64,000 bases of DNA. Source: Streptomyces sp. V4I2. Its GTDB lineage: Bacteria > Actinomycetota > Actinomycetes > Streptomycetales > Streptomycetaceae. The stretch is taken from contig NZ_JAUSZM010000003.1 in NCBI RefSeq assembly GCF_030817655.1, positions 9,238,001 to 9,302,000 of the forward strand, read 5' to 3'. Of this stretch, positions 18,576 through 27,297 are shown one piece after another; position 1 is the first letter of the stretch, and each line of letters starts with the position of its first letter. The notes beneath the pieces are model-generated. The model had not been told where the DNA came from. It did not search any database and worked only from the letters and a program-made list of their open reading frames with translations. A program made the position numbers and the translations under genes.

Positions 18576-20063
18576 TCATCCAGCGTCCTTCTCCACCGGC
18601 ACCTTCTGTACCGGCGGCGGCGCGACCCCGTTGAGGGGCGAAGTCCCGCTCGGCGCCTGCCCGTTCTGGTTCATCGAGGCGAGCAGCTGCCGGGCCAGAC
18701 CGAGGCCCGTGCCGCCCATGGTGAGCGCCTTGGTGAGCATGTCGGCCATGCCGTCGGCGCCGTTGAGGACCACCATGTTGTCGACGCTGTCGAAGGCGGA
18801 CGCTCCGGCCCGCACGATCTCCGGCCAGTTCTCGGCGAGTTGCTGGGCGACGACGGCTTCCTGGTTCTCGGCGAGGGCGGCGGCGCGGGCCTTGATGGCG
18901 TCCGCCTCCGCGAGTCCCTTGGCCTTGGCCGCCTGGGCCTCGGCAAGACCCCTGGCCTGCGCCGCGGCCGCCTCTGCCTCACCGGTGGCCCGCGTGGCCG
19001 CCGCCATGGCGGTGCCCCGGGCCTTGGTGGCCTCGGCCTCCGCGCCCGCGGCCGTCTTGACCCGGGTCGCCTCGGCCGCTGCCGCCAGCTCCGTCTCCTG
19101 CGCCTTGGCCTGGGCCGCGGAGATGCGTGCGTCGCGCTCCGCCTCGGCCATCGTCCGCTTCTCGTAGGCCTGCGCGTCCGCCGGCTTGCGGACGTCCGCC
19201 TGGAGCTGCTGCTCACGCCGCTGTGCCTCCAGCTCGGCGACCCGCGTCTCCTGGACGACGACTTCCTGCCGGGCGGCGGCGTCGGCGAGCGGTCCGGCCT
19301 GGCGGGCCTTCGCACCCGCCTTGTCCCGCTCGGCCTGGTAGCCGGCCTGGAGGATCTCGCTGTCCCGGGTCGCCTCGGCCATCCGCGCGTACGACTGCTG
19401 CTCGGCCTCCGTGGCCAGCCGGTTCGCCTCCGCCTGCGCGATCCGCGCGTCCCGCTGGACGGCCGCCGCGTGCGGCATCGCCAGGTTCTGGATGTACCCG
19501 GTCGGGTCCTCGATCTCGTGGATCTGCAGCGAGTCCACGATCAGACCCAGCTTCTCCATCTCCGTGCCGCAGGCCGCCCGGGTCTGGCCGGTGAGCTTCT
19601 CCCGGTCACGGATCATGTCCTCGACCGTCAACCCGCCCACGATGGACCGCAGATGACCGGCGAACACGTTGTGCACCCGCTCCGACATCAGCTTCTGCTG
19701 GTCGAGGAAACGGCGGCCCGCGTTCGCGATCGACACGAAGTCGTCGCCCACCTTGAAGATGACCACGCCCCGCACCTTGAGCGGAATGCCCTGGTGGGTC
19801 ACGCAGTCCACATGCAGTTCCGTCTCGTTCAGGTCGAGCGAGAGCTTGCGCACCGCCTGCACGCCGGGCAGCACGAGCGTGCCGCGTCCGGTGACGATAC
19901 GGAAGCCCATGCCCGCCTCGAGGCCCTCCGTCTTGTGCTTGGAGCCGGAGATGATCAGTGCCTCGTTCGGTTCCGCGACACGCCACATCATCTTGAACAG
20001 ACCGATCAGAACGAGGACGGCGGCAACCGCCACCCCCGCAACGACGCCGACAACCATCGGCAT
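18576..20063 (-). CDS. Flotillin-like SPFH domain membrane protein
   Basis: A 495-residue scaffold protein of membrane microdomains. One N-terminal transmembrane helix (VVAGVAVAAVLVLIGLF) is followed by the SPFH/band-7 domain (NEALIISGSKHKTEGLEAG to about residue 190). A long alanine- and glutamate-rich coiled-coil spans about residues 200-400 with repeated EAEA, AKA and LAEA units. The tail is glycine- and proline-rich. The small NfeD-like gene lies 142 bases upstream on the same strand, the usual flotillin partner. Confidence 0.92.
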   Translation of the reverse strand: MPMVVGVVAGVAVAAVLVLIGLFKMMWRVAEPNEALIISGSKHKTEGLEAGMGFRIVTGRGTLVLPGVQAVRKLSLDLNETELHVDCVTHQGIPLKVRGVVIFKVGDDFVSIANAGRRFLDQQKLMSERVHNVFAGHLRSIVGGLTVEDMIRDREKLTGQTRAACGTEMEKLGLIVDSLQIHEIEDPTGYIQNLAMPHAAAVQRDARIAQAEANRLATEAEQQSYARMAEATRDSEILQAGYQAERDKAGAKARQAGPLADAAARQEVVVQETRVAELEAQRREQQLQADVRKPADAQAYEKRTMAEAERDARISAAQAKAQETELAAAAEATRVKTAAGAEAEATKARGTAMAAATRATGEAEAAAAQARGLAEAQAAKAKGLAEADAIKARAAALAENQEAVVAQQLAENWPEIVRAGASAFDSVDNMVVLNGADGMADMLTKALTMGGTGLGLARQLLASMNQNGQAPSGTSPLNGVAPPPVQKVPVEKDAG

Positions 20064-20205
20064 ACGCCCCCTTGTGATGGTGCCCTTTCGGCACCGAACG
20101 AAAGGGAGTGTGCGCCTGTGCGACGCCGGGGTACAGACGCTGACGCATCCTTGTCGAAACCTTGATACAAACCAGCCTCACCTGCGGGGAAACGGCCGCC
20201 GTGCC

Positions 20206-20424
20206 TCAACTGTCGTACGCCGCCTGGACGTAGACGGTCCTCGGCGGCAGGTACTCCACGACCATGACCACCGTGCCCCGCTCGATGCGGTCCGTGCCGG
20301 TGGCGGGGTAGGCGAGGAAGTGCTCGGCACCGCCGCGCACCCGGACGATCACCTCGCCGACGAGCCCGGGCCCGATCGCCCCCGTGACCCGCCCCATCAG
20401 CCCGACCATCGACGCGTCGTCCAT
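20206..20424 (-). CDS. Small NfeD-like (OB-fold) protein
   Basis: A 72-residue protein starting MDDASMVGLMGRVTGAIGPG. It has the beta-rich pattern GEVIVRVRGG, RIERGTVVMVVEYL and RTVYVQAAYDS of the soluble OB domain that ends NfeD proteins. It lacks any membrane helix. NfeD domains work with SPFH proteins, and the flotillin gene is directly downstream. The long open frame upstream of 20424 is a shadow of the amidase gene. Confidence 0.75.
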   Translation of the reverse strand: MDDASMVGLMGRVTGAIGPGLVGEVIVRVRGGAEHFLAYPATGTDRIERGTVVMVVEYLPPRTVYVQAAYDS

Positions 20425-20450
20425 GGTCACAGGGTACGGGCCGAACGCCG

Positions 20451-21875
20451 TTACGCGGCCGGGGAATCCGTGACCGCGTGCTCCGGCGGCCAGGCCGTGT
20501 GCCAGCGCAGTCGCGCCTCCAACTGCGCGGCGAGGGAGACCAGAAGCGGCTCGCTGTTCGCCGGACCGAGCAACTGGGCGCCGACCGGCAGACCGCCGCC
20601 GACGAACCCGGCCGGGACGTTCACCCCGGGCCAGCCCAGCACGTTCCACGGCCAGGCGTACGGACAGGCGGCGATCATCGCGCGGTCGGTCGCCAGTCCG
20701 CCGAGGCCCAGCAGCGCGCCGATGCGCGGCGGGGGAGCGGCCGTCGTCGGCGCGAGGATCACGTCGTACGTCGTGAAGAACGTGCCGATACGCCGGTGCA
20801 GGACCGCCTCGGCCCGCCGCGCCGCCCGCAGTGGCACCCCGCCGAGCAGCCCGCCCAGCCGGGCGGCGTCGCGGGTGCGGCGGTCGAGGAGGGCGGGGAA
20901 GGGCGCCTCGCGGACGCGCTCGGCGAGTCCGGCCGTGGCGCGGGGCACGAAGGTCAGCCCGATCTGCCCGTACGGCGGATCGGCCTCCTCGACGATGTGC
21001 CCCAAGTCGCTGAGCTGCTCGGCGAGTTGGACGACCCTGGCCCGCACCTCCGGCTGGAGCCGCGCGGGCAGCGCGGTGAACGGCGGTTTCAGGGAGAGCG
21101 CGATGCGCAGCCGGCCGGGGTCGCGCCGGGTGGCCTGCAGGGCGTCGACGGCCGGCGGCCGGTGCGGGTCGAGGTCGTGGTTGCCGGCCGCCGCATCCAG
21201 GAGCAGGGCGGCGTCGGCGACCGTACGGGCGAGCGTGCCGTTGACCGTGATGCCCTGGAAGGACTCGCCTCGCGGCCAGGTGGAGATCCGGCCGCGCTGC
21301 GGTTTGATGCCGATCAGGTGGGTCCAGGAGGCCGGGATCCGCACCGAGCCGGCGCCGTCCGAACCGAGCGCGGCCGGCACCAGACCGGCGGCGACGGCGG
21401 CGGCCGAACCGCCGGAGGAGCCGCCCGGCGTGTGCTCCGTGTTCCACGGATTGCGGGTCGCACCGAACGCGGGCCCTTCGGTGAACGGCCACTGTCCGAA
21501 CTCGCAGGTGTTGGTCTTGCCGACGATCACGGCTCCGGCCGCGCGCAGCCGCCGTACCGCCTCGCCGTCCTTGGCGACCGGCGGGAACTCGCCCCGGCAG
21601 CCGAACGCGGTCGGCTCGCCCGCCACGTCCATGTCGTCCTTGACCGCCACCGGCACCCCGAGCAGCGGCTTGCGCACCCCCGCGGCCAGTTCCCTGTCCG
21701 CGGCCTCGGCCTCGGCGAGCGCCGCCTCGGTCCGTACGATCCGGAAGGCGTTCAGCGAGGTCTGCGTGGCCTCGATCCGGGCCAGCGCCGCCTTGACGAG
21801 CGACCGGGACGTCACCTCCCCGTCGGCGAGCGCACGGGCGGACTCCGCGAGGCCTGAGGAACGGTCGAACGTCAT
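20451..21875 (-). CDS. Amidase signature family amidohydrolase
   Basis: A 474-residue amidase with the full Ser-cisSer-Lys triad region: the lysine in PVAVKDDMDVAG, then TPGGSSGGSAAAVAAGLVPAALGSD and GAGSVRIPAS. Substrate is unknown; the family covers small aliphatic and aryl amides as well as glutamyl-tRNA. GGAGGTG lies before the ATG at 21875. It is 26 bases upstream of the NfeD-like gene on the same strand and may be co-transcribed with it and the flotillin gene. Confidence 0.87.
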   Translation of the reverse strand: MTFDRSSGLAESARALADGEVTSRSLVKAALARIEATQTSLNAFRIVRTEAALAEAEAADRELAAGVRKPLLGVPVAVKDDMDVAGEPTAFGCRGEFPPVAKDGEAVRRLRAAGAVIVGKTNTCEFGQWPFTEGPAFGATRNPWNTEHTPGGSSGGSAAAVAAGLVPAALGSDGAGSVRIPASWTHLIGIKPQRGRISTWPRGESFQGITVNGTLARTVADAALLLDAAAGNHDLDPHRPPAVDALQATRRDPGRLRIALSLKPPFTALPARLQPEVRARVVQLAEQLSDLGHIVEEADPPYGQIGLTFVPRATAGLAERVREAPFPALLDRRTRDAARLGGLLGGVPLRAARRAEAVLHRRIGTFFTTYDVILAPTTAAPPPRIGALLGLGGLATDRAMIAACPYAWPWNVLGWPGVNVPAGFVGGGLPVGAQLLGPANSEPLLVSLAAQLEARLRWHTAWPPEHAVTDSPAA

Positions 21876-22062
21876 GCGGGGCACCTCCGGGACGGCGCTG
21901 TCTACTGAACGGTAACGTCCGGCGGGGCGCGACGGAACGCCCCGCGCGGGAGAGCCGGCGCACGGTCGGCATCGGTGCACGCCACAGCTTTCCCACAGGG
22001 CCCACGGACTCGTGCGCAAACCATTGACGCCCCCGACCCTCACCCCTACCTTCTGATCGACT

Positions 22063-22081
22063 TTCCGAACCGAGTTCGGAA
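22063..22081. promoter_or_regulatory. Perfect inverted repeat upstream of the GH43-like gene
   Basis: TTCCGAAC and GTTCGGAA surround CGA, an exact eight-base inverted repeat that ends 48 bases before the gene start. It looks like a dimeric repressor site, probably for a sugar-responsive LacI or GntR protein encoded elsewhere. No such regulator lies next to it. Confidence 0.6.
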
Positions 22082-22129
22082 TATCGAACGCAAGAGCCGC
22101 ATGTGTTTGTGTCCGAGGGAGAGCCGCCC

Positions 22130-23518
22130 GTGACCACTCGACCCCCCACGCCGTCGCGCCGCACACTGCTGCGGGCGATGGCCGTCCTGCCTGCCTCGGC
22201 GCTCGTCCTGGGCGAGGCGCCCGGACTGCTCGGCACCGCCTCCGCCGCCGCCCCGCCGAACGGCTCCGCGACCCGCTACACCATCGTGCCGTTCCTCAAC
22301 AGCAACGACGGCACCGTGAACGTCTACCAGTCCGACGACGCCACCGACTTCCGCCTGGCCAAGTCGTCGGCCTACACGCCGCCGAGCAACCGCATCCGCG
22401 ACGCGAGCGTCTTCAAGCACACCAACGGCTACTACTACATCACTTACACGACCCACACCTGGCAGGACCCGAGCACCACCATCGGCTTCGCGCGCAGCTC
22501 CGACCGGGTCAACTGGACCTTCCTGTACGACTACACGGTCCCGATCGCCAACCTGTCCCGGGCGTGGGCGCCGGAGTGGTTCGTCGACAGCGACGGCAGC
22601 GTGAACGTCATCGTGTCCTGCTCGACGGCCAACGACGAGTGGATCTTCACCCCGTATCTGCTGAAGGCCACGAACTCCGGCCTCACCGCGTGGAGTTCAC
22701 CGGTCGCCCTGTCGGGCATCGGCGCCAACCACATCGACACGTACCTCGTGAAGATCGGCTCGACGTACCACGCCTTCACGAAGAACGAGACGGCGAAATA
22801 CATCGAGTACGCGACGGCCTCCAACCTAACCGGCCCCTACACGATCAGGAGGACCGGCGACTGGGCGGGCTGGGGCAGCTACCGCGAGGGCCCGGCGCTG
22901 GTACAGCTCGACAACGGCGGCTGGCGGATCTTCTTCGACGGCTACGGCGACGGCACCTACTACTACAGCGACAGCTACGACACCTTCGCCACCTGGTCCG
23001 CCCCGGCCGCGCTGCCCGTCGTCTCCGGTACGGCCCGGCACTTCACGGTGGTCAAGGAGACGGTGTCGGGCGGGCCGAGCCTGGCGAAGGGGGTGACGCG
23101 CTCGTTCCAGTCGGCCAACTTCTCCACCCGCTACTGGCAGTCCCAGTCGTCCCTGCTCAACCTCCCTGTGGTGAGCAGCTCCAGCTCCACCGCCGAGAAG
23201 CAGGCCTCCACCTTCACGGTCGTCGCCGGCCTCGCCGACGCGAGCGGTTACTCCTTCCGGGACGCCGCCGGCAACTACCTGCGCCACTGGGACTTCCGCG
23301 CCCGCTTCGACGCGAACAACGGAACGTCGACCTTCGCGAAGGACGCCACGTTCATCGCCCGCACCGGCACGACGAGCGGCTCCCTGCGCTTCGAGTCGTA
23401 CAACTACCCGGGCTACTACCTGCGCCACTACAACTACCAACTCCGGGTGGAACGGACCGACGGGACGGATCTGTTCCGGGGGGACAGTTCGTTCGTGCCG
23501 GTGGCTGCCTGGGCCTGA
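22130..23518 (+). CDS. Secreted GH43-like glycosidase with AbfB/CBM42 domain
   Basis: A 462-residue exported protein, probably an arabinan- or arabinoxylan-degrading enzyme. A twin-arginine signal (SRRTLLRAMAVLPASALVL) comes first. A five-bladed propeller follows with family traits: RDASVFKHTNGYYYITYTT, RAWAPEWFVDSDG, NHIDTYLVK and YREGPALVQL. The last 150 residues (RSFQSANFSTRYWQSQ, then YYLRHYNYQLRVER) form an arabinofuranose-binding AbfB domain with NYLRH repeats. I chose the GTG at 22130 because GAGGGAGAG precedes it. An in-frame GTG at 22103 is possible. Confidence 0.82.
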   Translation: MTTRPPTPSRRTLLRAMAVLPASALVLGEAPGLLGTASAAAPPNGSATRYTIVPFLNSNDGTVNVYQSDDATDFRLAKSSAYTPPSNRIRDASVFKHTNGYYYITYTTHTWQDPSTTIGFARSSDRVNWTFLYDYTVPIANLSRAWAPEWFVDSDGSVNVIVSCSTANDEWIFTPYLLKATNSGLTAWSSPVALSGIGANHIDTYLVKIGSTYHAFTKNETAKYIEYATASNLTGPYTIRRTGDWAGWGSYREGPALVQLDNGGWRIFFDGYGDGTYYYSDSYDTFATWSAPAALPVVSGTARHFTVVKETVSGGPSLAKGVTRSFQSANFSTRYWQSQSSLLNLPVVSSSSSTAEKQASTFTVVAGLADASGYSFRDAAGNYLRHWDFRARFDANNGTSTFAKDATFIARTGTTSGSLRFESYNYPGYYLRHYNYQLRVERTDGTDLFRGDSSFVPVAAWA

Positions 23519-23939
23519 GCTGCGGCTTTGCCGGCCTGGGCAGTTGTGCCGGCGGCTGCGGAACACCTCTCGGCGAGGTCGGCCGGGGGGTGCAGGCCGG
23601 TGGTGGCTACGATCGGGCGGCAGGGTGAGTCGGGGCTGCCCGCTGAGGCGGTACACCGGCCGCCGGGACACCCACCCTCACATCGCCGTTGGCGTCCAAT
23701 CCGGCAGCATTACCGGCGGAACCCCGACGTGGCCACGCTGCGCACCGCTGGGCATCACGCCTTCACCCGTCCGCTGGACTTGATCGGACTGCCCTGACCA
23801 GCACCGCCACATGAACCGTCCGGGCGAGCGAGACGCACTGCTGCTTGACGCATCAGACGCATCGGATGTCTACCGCCTCGCTTCCCCCGGGCCCCGGCCG
23901 AGGAATGTGCCAAGGCCGGACCGCGCGCTGCGGGCGAGC
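23519..23939. other. Gene-poor stretch of about 420 bases
   Basis: Between the GH43-like gene and the RidA gene I see no supported gene. One plus-strand open frame (23528-23797, 89 codons) has no ribosome site and no recognisable motif. It is arginine- and proline-rich in the manner of non-coding GC-rich DNA. Confidence 0.5.
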
Positions 23940-24341
23940 TCAGGCGGGCAGCCTCGTGTCGACGACGAAGCTGATCTCGATGACCTGGCCGGGCAAGGTC
24001 AGTTCGGTGACGCCCAAGACCGTGCCGACCGGGCGGTGGTCGCCGAAGTACGCCAGGTTGCCCTCCGCCGTCGCCGCGGCGTTCTGCCGCAGGTTCACCA
24101 CGTACAGGGTCTGCGAGACGACCTGGTTCCGGGTGACGCCGTAGTGCTCCAGGACCTTGTCCGTATTGGCGTAGGTCTGCTTGAGCTGGGCGGCGAAGTC
24201 GCCCGCGTGGAGGAACTCGCCCGCCTCGTCGAACGCGAGCTGTCCGGAGATGTGGATCAGCTCGCCGGACCTGATCGCCTGGGAGTAGCCGAAGTCGCTC
24301 TCGGCCGGCACGTTGTGGTTGAAGACATCAATGGTGGCCAT
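23940..24341 (-). CDS. RidA family protein
   Basis: A 133-residue YjgF/YER057c/UK114 protein. Family marks are GYSQAIRSGELIHISGQLAFD near residue 18, QLKQTYANTDKVLEHYG in the helix, and a strand pattern ending IEISFVVDTRLP. RidA proteins hydrolyse reactive enamine or imine intermediates. The usual arginine near the C-terminus is present in DTRL. It is divergent from an HxlR regulator 101 bases away, which probably controls it. Confidence 0.9.
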   Translation of the reverse strand: MATIDVFNHNVPAESDFGYSQAIRSGELIHISGQLAFDEAGEFLHAGDFAAQLKQTYANTDKVLEHYGVTRNQVVSQTLYVVNLRQNAAATAEGNLAYFGDHRPVGTVLGVTELTLPGQVIEISFVVDTRLPA

Positions 24342-24442
24342 GGTGCTCGCCCTTCCGGTTTGCTCTCTTGTGGTTACTCGGAAACTGTAGGAGAGTGAAC
24401 GCTGACCTAGAAGAACGCACTTTTCGGTGACTGAGGAACCTG

Positions 24443-24826
24443 ATGGTGACCAAGCAACTGCTCAAGGGCCTGCCCGAGGACGCGGATCTGAGGCGCGCGG
24501 ACTCCCTGGCGCGGGAGATCTTCTCGGACGTCGCGAACAAGTGGGCGCTCCTGATCATCGAGGCGCTCGGCGAGCGCACCCTGCGCTTCAGCGAGCTGCG
24601 GAACGAGGTCGAGGGCGTCAGCCACAAGATGCTCACCCAGAACCTGCGCATGCTGGAGCGCAACGGCCTGGTCGACCGGAAGGTGTACCCCACCGTGCCG
24701 CCGCGGGTCGAGTACACCCTCACCGAGCCGGGCCAGGCCCTGCGCGCCACGGTCGATGCCATATGTGGGTGGACCCACCAGTACCTCGGTCACATCGAGG
24801 GCGCGCGCGGCCGTTTCGACGCCTGA
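24443..24826 (+). CDS. HxlR family transcriptional regulator
   Basis: A 127-residue winged-helix protein with the HxlR pattern: IFSDVANKWALLIIEAL, RFSELRNEVEGVSHKMLTQN and GLVDRKVYPTVPPRVEYTLT. There is no N-terminal redox cysteine, so sensing by thiol oxidation as in HypR is unlikely. A cysteine lies near the C-terminus (AICGW). Its ATG lies 101 bases from the divergent RidA gene. That gap holds loosely paired GTTACTCGG and GAGTGAAC segments that could be operator halves. Confidence 0.9.
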   Translation: MVTKQLLKGLPEDADLRRADSLAREIFSDVANKWALLIIEALGERTLRFSELRNEVEGVSHKMLTQNLRMLERNGLVDRKVYPTVPPRVEYTLTEPGQALRATVDAICGWTHQYLGHIEGARGRFDA

Positions 24827-24923
24827 CAGGCACTGGCCTGTGCTTCGCCTGTGCAACCAGCCCCCGGGCGAGACCGGCGACGCGCTCAGCGCCGTACCGG
24901 ACCGGATGACTCACGCCATACGC

Positions 24924-25352
24924 TCAGTCGACGCAGAACTCGTTGCCCTCGATGTCCAGCATTGGGATGCACGAGTCATTGCCGTCATACAGCGTTCGCA
25001 CGTGTACTGCGCCGAGCGGGACCAGTCGTGCGCATTCGGCCTCAAGTGCGGCGAGGCGTTCTTCACCCACGAGTCCGGTGCCGACCCGCACATCAAGATG
25101 CACCCGGTTCTTGACGGTCTTCCCTTCGGGGACGCGCTGGAAGTACAGCCGCGGGCCCACACCTGAGGGATCTATGCAGGCGAACCATGAATCCCGCTCC
25201 TCAGGTGGCTGCGAACGCTGGAAATCATCCCAAGTGGCAAACCCCTCTGGTGGCGGTGGTACGACGTACCCCAACACCTCGCACCAGAAACGAGCGAGAC
25301 GCTCAGGTTCTGCGCAGTCAAAGGTGACTTGGAACTGCTTGATCGCTGACAT
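24924..25352 (-). CDS. VOC family (glyoxalase-like) protein
   Basis: A 142-residue protein with the two beta-alpha-beta-beta-beta units of the vicinal oxygen chelate fold. It opens IKQFQVTFDCAEPERLARFWCEVLGY and closes with PMLDIEGNEFCVD, the usual end of this subfamily. RLYFQRVPEGKTVKNRVHLDV sits in the middle. Metal ligands appear partly kept (H of VHLDV and E of EGNEF). Substrate is unknown. I chose the ATG at 25352; the open frame continues upstream without similarity. Confidence 0.83.
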   Translation of the reverse strand: MSAIKQFQVTFDCAEPERLARFWCEVLGYVVPPPPEGFATWDDFQRSQPPEERDSWFACIDPSGVGPRLYFQRVPEGKTVKNRVHLDVRVGTGLVGEERLAALEAECARLVPLGAVHVRTLYDGNDSCIPMLDIEGNEFCVD

Positions 25353-25734
25353 CGGTGCACCGTACCAAGGGGACTGGGGACTCTGCCGCTCACTTCCCCA
25401 GGGGGCGCCCGCAACCCCGTCAGGCCCCGGGCCATCTTGGATATCAAAGGACGACATGACCCTGGTGGCGGAGCGGCGCCCTCTCACTGTTCTCAGGGAC
25501 GAATGCCCCGGTAAACGGCCGGCCTGACGACCCAGCAGTCCTGGTCCGCTGCTCGGCGCCATCACCGGAACCCTGTTCGCGTCCTCGCCAACGTCGGCTG
25601 TGCGGCCTACCAGAGCTGGCCAACCGTGATCCCCCTGCTGTCGGTCAGGTGAGCGGCCGACCGCGACCGCGCGCCGCGAGCGGGCCACCGCGCGAGGGCC
25701 GACGCCGGGGGCGTGCGGAACGGACGGCTCCGAG
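25353..25734. other. Gene-poor stretch of about 380 bases
   Basis: Between the VOC gene start and the MerR gene stop I see no supported gene. Short frames here show neither a ribosome site nor a family motif. It must carry the promoter of the minus-strand VOC gene. Confidence 0.45.
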
Positions 25735-26127
25735 TCAGGGGCCGACCAGTGCGGTTGCGGCGCTGTCGGCCTGGTCTCGGATCAGCCCGGCGGCCATGAC
25801 GTGTTCGATCACGCGGTCCAACTTCGCCTTGGCCCGCGCCAGCTCGTCCATGCGGACGCCAATGCTGTCGCGCTCGGTCAGGAGGCGGTCGAGCATGCTC
25901 TCCGTCGCCTTGCCGGTGTCCACGCACGGCAGAAGTTCCACGATCGTCTTACTGGACAGCCCGGCCGCGTAGAGCTGCTGAATGAGCCGGACGCGGTCCA
26001 CGGCCCCGTCCGCGTAATCGCGCTGTCCTCCGGAGGTCCGGTCCGCGTCCAGGAGCCTCTGTTCCTCGTAGTAGCGCAGAGCGCGGACGCTCACCCCGGA
26101 GCGCTTGGCGAGTTCCCCGATTCGCAT
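25735..26127 (-). CDS. MerR family transcriptional regulator
   Basis: A 130-residue MerR protein. The DNA-binding domain is MRIGELAKRSGVSVRALRYYEEQ, followed by a long dimer helix (DRLLTERDSIGVRMDELARAKAKLD). The effector region has one cysteine (LLPCVDTG) and no metal-site cluster, so it resembles small-molecule-responsive members. It is divergent from a short-chain dehydrogenase 128 bases away. The gap contains a spaced pair CTTGCA and GTGAGG around TGACGTCA that could be the MerR site. ATG at 26127 is chosen over an upstream start that adds 14 non-family residues. Confidence 0.9.
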   Translation of the reverse strand: MRIGELAKRSGVSVRALRYYEEQRLLDADRTSGGQRDYADGAVDRVRLIQQLYAAGLSSKTIVELLPCVDTGKATESMLDRLLTERDSIGVRMDELARAKAKLDRVIEHVMAAGLIRDQADSAATALVGP

Positions 26128-26255
26128 GGCCTGAATTTTCCTTCCGCCAAGACTTGCATCTGACGTCAACGTGAGGTTTTAGCGTAGTCGTGTCCGAGCG
26201 GCAAGGCGAACAACTGCGCCACACCCCCGCCTCGGCCGTATGAAGGAAGCAGACC

Positions 26256-26966
26256 ATGCAGATCGCAGGATCAACCGCCCTGGTGACCGGAGCGAACCGT
26301 GGCATCGGCCGCCACTTCGCGGAGCAGCTGCTGGCTCGGGGGGCGAAGAAGGTCTACGCCACGGCGAGGCGCCCCGAGGCCGTGACCCTTGCGGGTGTGG
26401 AGGTGCTGCGTCTCGACATCACCGACCCCGCCTCGGTGACCGCCGCCGCACGTGCCGCGCAGGACGTGGACCTCGTGGTCAACAACGCGGGCATCAGTAC
26501 GTACACCAATCTGGTCGAGGGTGAACTCGACTCCATCCGCCGGGAGATGGACACCCATTTCTACGGCACGCTCAACGTGGTGCGGTCCTTCGCGCCGGTC
26601 CTGGCCGCCAACGGCGGCGGCGCGATCCTCAACGTCCTCTCCGCGCTGTCCTGGTTCTCACACGACGGGGCGAACGCCTACGCCGCGGCCAAAGCAGCCG
26701 AGTGGAGCCTCACCAACGGGGTGCGGCTGGAACTGGCCGGCCAGAAGACACTGGTGACCGGGCTGCACCTGGGCGCCGCGGACACCGACCTCACCGCCTC
26801 CTACACGGGCGAGAAGGCCGACCCGGCCGACATCGCGCGCGCCGGACTGGACGGGGTGGAGGCCGGTGACCTGGAGGTGGTCGCGGACGAGTGGAGCGCC
26901 CACGTCAAGGCGTCCCTGGCCGCCGCTCCGCAGCACTTCTACGCGGACGCCCTGACCGCCGGCTGA
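26256..26966 (+). CDS. Short-chain dehydrogenase/reductase
   Basis: A 236-residue classical SDR. The cofactor loop is TGANRGIGRHF, followed by LDITDPAS and NNAGIS. The catalytic serine is in LSALSWFS and the YxxxK motif is YAAAKAAEWS. The arginine in ATARRPE suggests NADP(H) preference. Substrate is unknown. GGAAGC precedes the ATG. It is probably controlled by the divergent MerR protein. Confidence 0.92.
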   Translation: MQIAGSTALVTGANRGIGRHFAEQLLARGAKKVYATARRPEAVTLAGVEVLRLDITDPASVTAAARAAQDVDLVVNNAGISTYTNLVEGELDSIRREMDTHFYGTLNVVRSFAPVLAANGGGAILNVLSALSWFSHDGANAYAAAKAAEWSLTNGVRLELAGQKTLVTGLHLGAADTDLTASYTGEKADPADIARAGLDGVEAGDLEVVADEWSAHVKASLAAAPQHFYADALTAG

Positions 26967-26984
26967 CCGGCCTCCCCGTACCGG

Positions 26985-27290
26985 GATGGCTCCGTCCCCC
27001 TGCGCCGGATCGAATGTGTCTGGTCCTGCGCTCGCCGAGCGTGGTCTCGAACATCAGATGCACCATCCCCGGGGCGAGCAGCACACCCGAGATGTCTGAG
27101 GGTTCGAAGCGGGGAGTGTCCGGCGGACTGCCCGGATGGTCGGGCAGTTCGGCGAGCATCGCTTCGTACGTCCACCGCCGTCCAGACCGGCCGACCTCCA
27201 CAGATCCCGGGTCGAGGAGTTGCCCGGCGCGTCGGAGCCCGTCCGGACCACACACCGATGCGGGTCCTGCCGAGGCGCGCACGTCGCCGG
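26985..27290 (-). pseudogene. Remnant of a DUF4440 / NTF2-like protein
   Basis: The minus-strand translation shows a core with the DUF4440 pattern: LLDPGSVEVGRSGRRWTYEAM, FEPSDISGVLLAPGMVHLMFE and TTLGERR. The normal N-terminal helix is missing and, after RRTRH, the usual SSLWRR...W ending is out of frame or lost. No start codon with a ribosome site is visible. I read it as a decayed gene; boundaries are approximate. Confidence 0.5.
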
Positions 27291-27297
27291 CTCTCGC

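Noticed and set aside
23528-23797. Possible 89-residue gene after the GH43-like gene
   Set aside because: No ribosome site, no family motif, composition like random GC-rich DNA.
26160-26168. TGACGTCA palindrome in the MerR-SDR gap as a separate operator
   Set aside because: Eight bases is too short to support alone; it is mentioned only as the centre of a possible MerR site.
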